From Flavobacteriales bacterium (GTDB taxonomy: Bacteria; Bacteroidota; Bacteroidia; Flavobacteriales_C; GCA-002722245), in assembly GCA_023251075.1 (NCBI GenBank), contig JAHEZM010000002.1, positions 124,001 to 188,000 of the forward strand: a DNA stretch of 64,000 nt, read 5' to 3'. Below, in pieces: positions 29,791 to 37,660 of the stretch. Position numbers and translations under genes: made by a program. Position 1 is the first letter of the stretch; each line of letters starts with the position of its first letter. Below the pieces are notes generated by a model. That model searched no databases. It was not told where the DNA came from and was given only the letters and a program-made list of their open reading frames with translations.

Positions 29791-32223
29791 TTAATCTCTA
29801 TTTGCTACACGAATAATATCTGCGAAAACTCCGGCTGCGGTAACTTCGGCACCGGCACCGGCACCTTGAATTACCAATGGTTGCTGCGCATATCGGTCGG
29901 TGTAGAAAGATACAATATTGTCTTTTCCTTGTAAGTTGTAAAAAGGATGTGTGCTATCTACCGCTTCTAATTTCACGAAAGCAGTTTTGCCATCGTAGCC
30001 ACCAATCACGCGTAATTTTTTACCGGCTGCATTGGCATCGGCATACATCTTTTGGAAAGTAGTTTCGTGCTTTTGCAGTTCAACGAAGAAGTCGTCTACC
30101 GACTTCGCATCGAAACAGCTTTGAGGCAAGAAACTTTCTACTTTAATTTCGTCCATTTCCATGCGGTATCCGCTTTCACGAATCAAGATCACGATTTTGC
30201 GTTTCACATCGGTACCACTTAAATCGATACGTGGATCGGGTTCGGTGTAGCCTTCTTTCTGCGCGATTTTCACAATGTCGTGAAATTTCACTTTGTCGTT
30301 AAAGCTATTGAAAATAAAGTTTAATGAGCCTGAAACAACACCTTCAATTTTATTGATTCTATCGCCACTTGCAATCATGTCGTTCAAGGTTCCAATTACA
30401 GGTAAGCCTGCGCCTACGTTGGTTTCGAACAAGAACAGAGCACGATTTTTAAGTGCCAGAGATTTTAATTTTTTGTAGTTATCGTATTCAGATGAACAAG
30501 CTACTTTGTTGGCTGTTACTACAGAAACGCTATTTGATAACAACTCTGCATATACATTTGCTACATCGTAATTGGCAGTAACATCAACAAATACAGAGTT
30601 TCTTAGATCCAGATCTTTGATTGTAGTGATGAATTTTTTCATATCGAAAGTTTCACCTTTAGCCGCAATATCTTCTTTCCATGAATCGAGGCTCAATCCG
30701 TTTTCGTCGCTCAACAACATTTTTTTGCTGTTCGCCAATCCAACTACATTCACATCGATGTGTGCATTTTTCAATAAAACAGCTTTTTGTTTTTTGATTT
30801 GCTCAACCAATGTTCCACCCACGTTACCAACGCCAACGAGGAAGATATTTAATTTTCTGTTTTCCGATTCGAAGTGACGTTCGTGTAACACGTTCAAAGC
30901 TTTCTTCACATGTTTTTTCTCGATCACTACAGATATATTTCTTTCTGAAGAACCTTGAGCGATAGCGCGAATGCTCACACCGTTGCTACCCAGAGCACTC
31001 ATCATTTTTCCTGACACACCTACTTGTCCGCTCATTTTCTCGCCCACCAAAGCTACGATCGCCATGTCTTTTTCCACTTTCAACTCATCGATTCTACCTA
31101 AAGAAATTTCATATTCAAATTCTTTCGACACTGCTTTTTGTGCTTCTTCAACGCTTGCATCATCAATAGCCAGAGTTATAGAATGTTCGGATGAAGATTG
31201 CGTGATCAAAATAACATTCACCGCTTCTTTCGCCAAAGCGCCAAACAAACGTGAAGCAATACCAGGAATACCGATCATTCCCGAACCACTTAAGCTCACC
31301 AATGAAATGTTTTCAATTGAAGTAATTCCTTTGATTGGTTGATCGGTATCGGCAGTCGGACAAATCAATGTTCCTTTGTCCTGTGGAGCAAAAGTATTCT
31401 TAATCAACACCGAGATATTTTTCTTCAATACCGGCTGAATTGTAGGAGGATAGATCACTTTGGCACCAAAGTGAGAAAGCTCCATTGCTTCCAAATACGA
31501 GATTCTTTCGATAGGGAAAGCAGAAGTTACTTTGCGAGGATCGGCAGTCATCATACCACTTACATCGGTCCATATTTCCAGCATTTCAGCATCTAAAGCT
31601 GCAGCATAAATTGCAGCGGTATAATCAGATCCTCCACGACCTAAAGTAGTAGCTTCGTTTGTTTCTGTAGAAGCTACAAAGCCCGGAGCGACATATAATT
31701 TTTCTTTTTTGAAAGCCTTTTTGATGTTTTCATTTGTCAACTCAAAATTTACAGCAGCGTTGCCGAAATTGCGGTTGGTTTTAATCAGTTCTTTTGAATC
31801 CAATAATTCAGCTTCCATAAAGGTAGCAATGATTACAGAAGAAAGTTGTTCGCCAAACCCAACAATAAAATCGCTGGTTTTATTAGTCAATTCACGAATT
31901 AAGAAAACACCATTTAAGATATCTTCCAATTGGTTGAACATCACTTTAACGTTAGCGATAAGGCTGCTTTGTTTGTCGATCGACAACAATTCGCGAATGG
32001 CAATAAAGTGACGGTCTTCTAACTGACGCACAATTTCTTGGTAAGACTCGTCGCCTTTTTCAGCAAGTTTGCTCGCTTCAATTAATTTGTTGGTAACACC
32101 ACCCAGCGCCGAAACCACACAAATAATGTCGTGTCTAGAGCTTTTGTCTTTAACAATAGCAGTTGTTTTTTTTATCGCATCTGCTGTGGCAACCGAAGTG
32201 CCTCCAAATTTTAAAACCTTCAT
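29791..32223 (-). CDS. thrA: Bifunctional aspartokinase I / homoserine dehydrogenase I
   Basis: This 810-residue fusion catalyses the first and third steps of the aspartate pathway to threonine. The kinase domain begins MKVLKFGGTSVATADAI and carries the TLGRGGSDYTA substrate loop. Two ACT-type regulatory segments follow (about residues 310-450), expected to bind threonine. The dehydrogenase starts near residue 460 with the NAD(P)-binding VGVGNVGGTLVEQI and includes the GVVSGSLNFIF and EGYTEPDPRIDLSGTDVKRK signatures. A -7 box lies just upstream. Feedback inhibition by threonine is expected from the family. Confidence 0.96.
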   Translation of the reverse strand: MKVLKFGGTSVATADAIKKTTAIVKDKSSRHDIICVVSALGGVTNKLIEASKLAEKGDESYQEIVRQLEDRHFIAIRELLSIDKQSSLIANVKVMFNQLEDILNGVFLIRELTNKTSDFIVGFGEQLSSVIIATFMEAELLDSKELIKTNRNFGNAAVNFELTNENIKKAFKKEKLYVAPGFVASTETNEATTLGRGGSDYTAAIYAAALDAEMLEIWTDVSGMMTADPRKVTSAFPIERISYLEAMELSHFGAKVIYPPTIQPVLKKNISVLIKNTFAPQDKGTLICPTADTDQPIKGITSIENISLVSLSGSGMIGIPGIASRLFGALAKEAVNVILITQSSSEHSITLAIDDASVEEAQKAVSKEFEYEISLGRIDELKVEKDMAIVALVGEKMSGQVGVSGKMMSALGSNGVSIRAIAQGSSERNISVVIEKKHVKKALNVLHERHFESENRKLNIFLVGVGNVGGTLVEQIKKQKAVLLKNAHIDVNVVGLANSKKMLLSDENGLSLDSWKEDIAAKGETFDMKKFITTIKDLDLRNSVFVDVTANYDVANVYAELLSNSVSVVTANKVACSSEYDNYKKLKSLALKNRALFLFETNVGAGLPVIGTLNDMIASGDRINKIEGVVSGSLNFIFNSFNDKVKFHDIVKIAQKEGYTEPDPRIDLSGTDVKRKIVILIRESGYRMEMDEIKVESFLPQSCFDAKSVDDFFVELQKHETTFQKMYADANAAGKKLRVIGGYDGKTAFVKLEAVDSTHPFYNLQGKDNIVSFYTDRYAQQPLVIQGAGAGAEVTAAGVFADIIRVANRD

Positions 32224-32239
32224 TGAAATGGAATTTGTG

Positions 32240-32247
32240 CGAAAATA
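32240..32247 (-). promoter_or_regulatory. -7 box of the thrABC operon
   Basis: Read on the minus strand this is TATTTTCGC, about 17 bases before the thrA ATG. It fits the TAnnTTYGC pattern seen before several genes in this window. No matching -33 TTG at normal spacing is evident, and no leader peptide rich in Thr/Ile codons is visible. Confidence 0.45.
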
Positions 32248-32360
32248 AACAATTCACTTGTTCTTTTCTAAAGAAGTTGGGGATAAATGAAGGTGGAGGG
32301 TGGTAAGGGTTTTCATTAGATAAGATGATTTACGAAAACGCTCAAAGTGTGGGATATGGC

Positions 32361-34073
32361 TTATTTCACGATCGTTGTAACAATTTCGTAATTTAATATT
32401 GGTAGAAAATACTTTTTGTTTTGTGTTTCAACGTAGAAATTTAATGCTCCTTGTTGCTGAAGATTTTCAACATTCACATATTGTTCATGTGCTGAATTTA
32501 TGATGCAAAATTCGGCCCCATATAAGGTGAAAAACTCATTTTTTTTATCAATTCGTACTTCCAAATCATAAGAATATTCATCTACAACTAATTTCACATT
32601 ACTCATTTTTTTTGAAGTTTTAAAATTGAAATTATTTAAACCTATTCCCTCTTTTTTAAAGTACTGAATAGAGGGGGAGGGCTTTATTCCAAGTATTTTA
32701 GTGATAAATCTATTTCCGCTTATTTCAAGATCAATAGATTCCATAGATTCATCCTCAAATTGAAATTGAAGAGAAATTTTATTGGGTTTATTTTTTAATA
32801 GAAGGAACTCGGGAAAGGAGTCTTTTCCGCTGATTAAAATTAAATGAGTGATTTCTTTAGTGTTTTTAAGATCAATGGGCTGTGTGTTTTCCCAAGTGTA
32901 ATCATTTTTTAGAAATAGATGATATATTCCACCATGGTTTCCAAAAGTTAGATATTTATCTGTGATTTTCGAGTCATCATTAATTTTTTCAATCGAATTA
33001 TCATTTATGGTCTTTAAACGAATTGTTTTCACTTCACTTTTTTGATGAAGAATATTTTGCGTTATTATTTTTGCCTTTAAATCATTAGCTACTCCTGATA
33101 AATGTTGCATAGGAGCTATATAGAAACAGTTAAGAACAAATCTGTTCTTCGGGTAATTATTCCATAATTCGAATTTTTTATCTTTCATTTTAATTTTCAA
33201 ACTATCGGTATGACTATCATTGTTGATGAAAATAACTTTTTTACCATCTTTGATCATATCTTTTATCATTAGGCAATAAATTTCAGTTATTTCATCTTGT
33301 GTTGAATTTTCTTTATTTTCTCTGTAATATCTTGGATTTATTTTGGTTCCATAAAATGGTTTTAGGTAATTGGGAGCTTTTAAATCATAGTTTAAGTATA
33401 TGTTATTGGGAATAAAATCATAGTAATTTTCGACTATTTCTTTTTTTGTTTCTCCGTAAGGTGAAATCAATTTAAGAGAATTATTTTCTATGATATATCT
33501 TGAATGTATGTAGGGATAGCAATTATATAATCTAAAAGAAAGATCTCTCTCATCGTGGAATTTATAAGGATTAAAAACAACCATATCTAGATTGTATTTT
33601 ACCCCTAGTGTTTTATATAGAAGATATGATTGATGCATTCCGTATCCTCCCACACCAAAATTAATACATTCGATGCTATCTATTTTTAATGCCCTAAGTT
33701 GTCTGTTAACAAGTTCAACAAAATTAAGCGAATCGGAGACTTCTGAGCCTCTTACGGTGGAGCAACCAAAAAAGCCAATTCGATAGATGTTTTTTCGGGA
33801 CTTTTTTTCTGAAAAATCTAAATAAGATGCAACGGGTTTGTCTTTTGGAATTTGTGCCCAACCAAGATTCAATATATCCTGGTTCGAAAGTTTTGGAGGA
33901 TTGGGAAGTTCAGTTTCTGTATAGAATTGTAACCCTCTTAAAGAATATTTATAGTAGCCGTAGTAAATTCCGAAAATTAAGAAAGACCAAAACAATATAA
34001 GGATAGTGTAAAAAGTTATTTTTTTTTTCTTTGCAGAATTATTTGTACTCTTCGGAAAAGGTGTAGTAACCAT
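32361..34073 (-). CDS. Membrane-anchored SGNH-hydrolase-like protein (SxtL-like position)
   Basis: This 570-residue protein has a basic N-terminus, one transmembrane segment at about residues 20-40 and a large extracytoplasmic part. Residues 96-330 show SGNH/GDSL-like blocks: FFGCSTVRGSEVSD (candidate nucleophile Ser105) and CINFGVGGYGMHQS (Asn138, Gly140 block). The last 170 residues are a beta-rich domain I do not recognise. The GDS triplet is replaced by GCS, so catalysis is likely but unproven. It is divergent from the carbamoyltransferase gene, sharing a 110-base promoter region; saxitoxin clusters pair a carbamoyltransferase (sxtI) with a GDSL protein (sxtL). A role in adding or removing acyl groups on a surface glycan is inferred. 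Confidence 0.6.
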   Translation of the reverse strand: MVTTPFPKSTNNSAKKKKITFYTILILFWSFLIFGIYYGYYKYSLRGLQFYTETELPNPPKLSNQDILNLGWAQIPKDKPVASYLDFSEKKSRKNIYRIGFFGCSTVRGSEVSDSLNFVELVNRQLRALKIDSIECINFGVGGYGMHQSYLLYKTLGVKYNLDMVVFNPYKFHDERDLSFRLYNCYPYIHSRYIIENNSLKLISPYGETKKEIVENYYDFIPNNIYLNYDLKAPNYLKPFYGTKINPRYYRENKENSTQDEITEIYCLMIKDMIKDGKKVIFINNDSHTDSLKIKMKDKKFELWNNYPKNRFVLNCFYIAPMQHLSGVANDLKAKIITQNILHQKSEVKTIRLKTINDNSIEKINDDSKITDKYLTFGNHGGIYHLFLKNDYTWENTQPIDLKNTKEITHLILISGKDSFPEFLLLKNKPNKISLQFQFEDESMESIDLEISGNRFITKILGIKPSPSIQYFKKEGIGLNNFNFKTSKKMSNVKLVVDEYSYDLEVRIDKKNEFFTLYGAEFCIINSAHEQYVNVENLQQQGALNFYVETQNKKYFLPILNYEIVTTIVK

Positions 34074-34098
34074 TATTGTTATTTTGTTAAATACGGTG

Positions 34099-34106
34099 CA
34101 AAGATA
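34099..34106 (-). promoter_or_regulatory. -7 box of the SGNH-like gene
   Basis: On the minus strand this reads TATCTTTGC, 26 bases before the start codon at 34073. The element lies in the divergent region shared with the carbamoyltransferase. No clear -33 box. Confidence 0.45.
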
Positions 34107-34183
34107 AAATTATAATGCATTTTATGAATTATTAAAGTGTTGAAAAAATGCTATTATTGTAGTATGAAATTGAATTATTATCC

Positions 34184-36049
34184 ATGAAAATATTAGGAAT
34201 CTCAGCTTTTTATCATGATTCTGCAGCAGCTATTATTGGAAACGGAGAAGTTATTGCAGCTGCGCAGGAAGAAAGATTTACCAGAAAAAAGCATGATCCG
34301 GGTTTCCCTGCAAATGCAATTAAATATTGTTTAGAAGAAGCAGGTGTTACGATTGATGAACTTGATGCTGTTGTGTTTTATGATAAACCTCTTCTTAAAT
34401 TTGAAAGACTTTTAGAGACTTATTATGGTTTTGCACCTGTTGGGGTGAGTTCTTTTGTTACATCTATTCCAACATGGATAAAGGAAAAGATGTTCTTAAA
34501 AAAATTAATTAAAGATGAATTGAAAGGAGTAGGGGAATACGATGTGAAAAAATTGAAATTAATTTTTCCAGAACACCATTTATCTCATGCGGCAAGTGCC
34601 TACTACCCCTCATCTTTTGATGATGCGGCAATTTTAACTATTGACGGAGTAGGAGAATGGGCAACGGCTTCTATTTGTCATGGTAAAGGTGGCAAAATCT
34701 CTGTATTAAAAGAATTACAATTTCCACATTCAGTTGGTTTGTTATATTCTGCGTTTACCTATTTTCTTGGATTTCGAGTTAATTCAGGTGAATATAAGTT
34801 GATGGGGTTGGCTCCGTATGGAAATGCTGATTCGGAAGCAGTGAAAAGTTATGTGAAAAAAATTAAGGATGTTTTGATTGATTTAAAAGAGGATGGATCA
34901 GTGTGGTTGAATCAAAAGTACTTCACTTATGCAACAGGTTTGAGAATGGTTCCTGATCAACGTTGGGAAAAATTATTTGGTTTTCCTCGTCGCCAAGGAG
35001 AAGCTGCTTTAGAACAGCATCATTGCGATTTAGGTGTGGCCATTCAGATTGTTACTGAAGAAATTGTAATTAAAATGGCGCAGGAAGCAAAAAGATTAAC
35101 TGGCTCAGAGAATCTGTGTATGGCGGGAGGAGTAGCTTTGAATTGCGTAGCAAATGGAAAAATTCAGAATGAAAATATATTTAAAAATTATTTTATTCAA
35201 CCTGCAGCTGGTGATGCTGGCGGAGCTTTGGGATGTGCTTTAGCTGCTTATTATATTTATTTTGGTGAGGAAAGAAAAGTAGATAAGAACCTTTTGGATT
35301 CCATGAAGGGAAGTTATTTAGGTCCGGAGTCTTCTGAACGAGAAATTGAATTGGCCATTAAGAAGCATAAGGCTAGCTACAAAAAGTACGATTCGTTTGA
35401 TGAACTAACAGAAGACGTTGCGGGTTATTTAGCTGAAGGAAATGTAATTGGCTGGCATCAGGGGAGGATGGAGTTTGGTCCTAGAGCATTAGGCAATAGA
35501 AGTATAATAGGAGATGCAAGAAATTCAGAAATGCAGAAGAAATTGAATTTAAAGATAAAATACAGAGAAAGTTTCAGACCCTTTGCACCGTCGGTTTTGG
35601 CAAGTGATTGTGAGGAATATTTTGAACATAAAGGAAACTCACCATACATGCTTTTAGTTCATCCCGTGAAGGAATCAAGAAGAATTCCTTATCCAGCGGG
35701 ATATGAAAAATTTGGTTTAAAAGAAAAACTATATCACAACAGATCCGATATTCCATCTATTACTCATATCGATTATTCAGCTAGAATACAGACCGTACAT
35801 AAAGAAACCAACGAAAGATATTGGAAATTAATACAGGCGTTTAAAGAGAAAACGGGATATGGTTTGATTGTTAATACCAGTTTTAATGTTAGAGGGGAAC
35901 CTATTGTTTGTACTCCTGAAGATTCATATAAATGCTTGATGAGAACAGAAATGGATTTTTTAGTGGTTGGAAATTATGTTTTCAATAAAAAGGATCAGCC
36001 AGCATGGAAAGAGGGCGCAGAGTGGAAACTAGAATATGTTTTAGATTAA
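34184..36049 (+). CDS. NodU/CmcH-family O-carbamoyltransferase (SxtI-like)
   Basis: This 621-residue enzyme should transfer a carbamoyl group from carbamoyl phosphate, through carbamoyl-AMP, to a hydroxyl group. The N-terminal Kae1-like domain shows SAFYHDSAAA (7-16), QEERFTRKKHD (28-38), the metal-site histidines in HHLSHAAS (131-138), LTIDGVGEW (151-159) and GGVALN (315-320). The C-terminal YrdC-like domain has GRMEFGPRALGNRSI (427-441). Length and motifs match the group found in surface-polysaccharide and saxitoxin clusters. It is followed in the same direction by DUF5989 and SxtJ-like genes with gaps of 10 and 1 bases. The acceptor is unknown; a glycan intermediate is likely from context. 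Confidence 0.9.
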   Translation: MKILGISAFYHDSAAAIIGNGEVIAAAQEERFTRKKHDPGFPANAIKYCLEEAGVTIDELDAVVFYDKPLLKFERLLETYYGFAPVGVSSFVTSIPTWIKEKMFLKKLIKDELKGVGEYDVKKLKLIFPEHHLSHAASAYYPSSFDDAAILTIDGVGEWATASICHGKGGKISVLKELQFPHSVGLLYSAFTYFLGFRVNSGEYKLMGLAPYGNADSEAVKSYVKKIKDVLIDLKEDGSVWLNQKYFTYATGLRMVPDQRWEKLFGFPRRQGEAALEQHHCDLGVAIQIVTEEIVIKMAQEAKRLTGSENLCMAGGVALNCVANGKIQNENIFKNYFIQPAAGDAGGALGCALAAYYIYFGEERKVDKNLLDSMKGSYLGPESSEREIELAIKKHKASYKKYDSFDELTEDVAGYLAEGNVIGWHQGRMEFGPRALGNRSIIGDARNSEMQKKLNLKIKYRESFRPFAPSVLASDCEEYFEHKGNSPYMLLVHPVKESRRIPYPAGYEKFGLKEKLYHNRSDIPSITHIDYSARIQTVHKETNERYWKLIQAFKEKTGYGLIVNTSFNVRGEPIVCTPEDSYKCLMRTEMDFLVVGNYVFNKKDQPAWKEGAEWKLEYVLD

Positions 36050-36059
36050 AAAATAATTT

Positions 36060-36209
36060 ATGGAGTTTTTAAAAGATTTTTGGTTGTTCTTAAAAGAGAG
36101 AAAAAAATTCTGGCTTGTGCCAATGATTCTTGTGTTATTACTGATTGGTGCATTGTTGGTTTTTGGTGGATCGAGTGCTGTAGCGCCGTTTATTTATACC
36201 TTATTTTAA
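36060..36209 (+). CDS. DUF5989-type small membrane protein (SxtK-like)
   Basis: A 49-codon gene, ATG at 36060 to TAA at 36207-36209, missed by common length limits. The product begins MEFLKDFWLFLKERKKFWLV, then has one strongly hydrophobic segment (residues 19-36), and ends GGSSAVAPFIYTLF. This is the pattern of DUF5989, a short family that accompanies NodU/CmcH carbamoyltransferases and SxtJ proteins. It starts 10 bases after the carbamoyltransferase stop and ends one base before the next start. I infer that it tethers or activates the cytosolic transferase at the membrane; this is untested. Confidence 0.88.
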   Translation: MEFLKDFWLFLKERKKFWLVPMILVLLLIGALLVFGGSSAVAPFIYTLF

Positions 36210-36210
36210 G

Positions 36211-36726
36211 ATGAAAATAGCTGTTGAAAAAAGTAAAGTGAATGAAACCATAGGTGTTTTATCGTTGGCATGTATTGTTTTACAGATTGCTTTTTCTGAT
36301 CAATTAATAAAAAGTGAATGGGCGCATAACTATATGTTTGCCTTGATTGCGGGAGTTTTTTTGGCGATAACATTATTTTCTTCTGGAGTAGTGGGCTTTG
36401 CTTTGTTAGTAGCGAATTTTATTTTTAAGGATTTTGCTCCCAATTGGTTTCTTGCTATTATTGGTGGTGTGCTGATAATATTTTCATTTTTCCCCATTAA
36501 ATTGGATCAACTGATTTCTTATTTGTGGTTGAAATTAGGAGAAGGCATGGGGTTTATAATGTCGAAGTTGGTATTGGGTTCGGTGTTTTATGTTTTGGTA
36601 TCACCTCTTTCGATTGTGTTTCGTCTTTTTAATAAAAATCATTTGAAATTAAATCGTTCCGGAAATTCTTATTATGTGGAAAGAAACCACGAATTTAAAA
36701 AAAAGGATTTGGAGAATATTTGGTAG
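36211..36726 (+). CDS. SxtJ-family membrane protein
   Basis: This 171-residue protein has about four hydrophobic segments (roughly residues 14-30, 40-58, 60-98 and 115-137) and a C-terminal soluble basic tail. The LGEGMGFIMSKLVLGSVFYVLVSPLSIVFRLF pattern (in part) is the signature of the SxtJ family, named from saxitoxin gene clusters and always found near a carbamoyltransferase and DUF5989. Function is unknown. It is the third gene of the + strand carbamoylation unit and ends 5 bases before the convergent SGNH-like gene. Confidence 0.82.
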   Translation: MKIAVEKSKVNETIGVLSLACIVLQIAFSDQLIKSEWAHNYMFALIAGVFLAITLFSSGVVGFALLVANFIFKDFAPNWFLAIIGGVLIIFSFFPIKLDQLISYLWLKLGEGMGFIMSKLVLGSVFYVLVSPLSIVFRLFNKNHLKLNRSGNSYYVERNHEFKKKDLENIW

Positions 36727-36731
36727 TAGTT

Positions 36732-37658
36732 TTATTTCAATAATTTTTGATTCACAATAAACTGGGCCAATTCTTTAGAGTACATTACGGCACCGCTTGT
36801 GTTTAAGTGGAATCTGTCAAAAAACCATTTCTTGTCTAAATACTTCGTATCCCTATTTACATATAGAACTGCATTTTTGTAAGGTTTAATAAGTTCGAGG
36901 ATTCTATTATTAAAAGTATCATCGGTTATATAGTAATTTGGAGGACTCACCAACAACAATTGGATATTGTTTTGTTGGCAGATTTTTACAATTGATAGAA
37001 ATTTATTGACATATTTTTTGTTTTCATTTTGCACCATATATTTTTTAAAAGGCTTCAACGTCAGTGTATCATAAGTTAAAGAAATATCTTCTCTAGGTAG
37101 AGGGCCAAATTCGTCGAAGTGGGGATAAAGTTTTTGATTTCTTTCGGCATATTTTCGTCCTAGATCACATTTTTTATAAAAGAAGGAACGGGATAAAGAA
37201 TAATATTTATACCCTTCTTTTTCATTGATTTCATCTCTTATATCGCTGTATTTGGCCCATGGATAAAGAAAGTCTAAACGGAAAGTGATAAATGTATCTA
37301 TGAAAAATTCTTGGTGTTCGTCTAAAGGAAGAATAATCATTTTAGGGTGGCAATCATTTTTCAATAATAGCTTCAGCATAAATTCATGAAAAAAAACATC
37401 GGTTCCTTGGTAGCCATAATTGTAGACGGATGCTTTAGTGATGTCGTGGATTTCTTTCCCTTTAACAGTATTGAAGGATCTCGATGAGCCTAGAATAATA
37501 ATGTTGGATTTTTCATTGTGGGTTAATATTTTACCCAATCGGTTATCGTGCTGCCATTTGTTAACAAAGTGAGAGAGTACTTCTGCTAATGTAAAATCAA
37601 GAGCGAAAATTAGCGCTACAAAAATGGAGAATCGTATGATGAATTTTTTTAAAGTCAT
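36732..37658 (-). CDS. Membrane-anchored SGNH-like protein, partner of MBOAT
   Basis: This 308-residue protein has an N-terminal transmembrane segment (about residues 7-27) and an extracytoplasmic SGNH-type domain. The nucleophile block is IIILGSSRS (Ser58/Ser59) and the C-terminal block DRFHLNTSGA gives a candidate Asp281-His284 pair. This domain set resembles proteins such as DltD or AlgX/AlgJ that work with MBOAT acyltransferases. The MBOAT gene lies directly upstream on the same strand, 2 bases away, which supports a shared role: the MBOAT moves an acyl group across the membrane and the SGNH protein places it on the glycan. Substrate unknown. Confidence 0.75.
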   Translation of the reverse strand: MTLKKFIIRFSIFVALIFALDFTLAEVLSHFVNKWQHDNRLGKILTHNEKSNIIILGSSRSFNTVKGKEIHDITKASVYNYGYQGTDVFFHEFMLKLLLKNDCHPKMIILPLDEHQEFFIDTFITFRLDFLYPWAKYSDIRDEINEKEGYKYYSLSRSFFYKKCDLGRKYAERNQKLYPHFDEFGPLPREDISLTYDTLTLKPFKKYMVQNENKKYVNKFLSIVKICQQNNIQLLLVSPPNYYITDDTFNNRILELIKPYKNAVLYVNRDTKYLDKKWFFDRFHLNTSGAVMYSKELAQFIVNQKLLK

Positions 37659-37660
37659 TT

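Noticed and set aside
30293-32011. Plus-strand ORFs up to 123 codons antisense to thrA
   Set aside because: The frames mirror conserved codons of the bifunctional enzyme, and the predicted peptides show no family features.
34184-36726. Saxitoxin biosynthesis
   Set aside because: Only the carbamoylation-associated families are present; the polyketide-like SxtA and the other tailoring enzymes are absent from the window.
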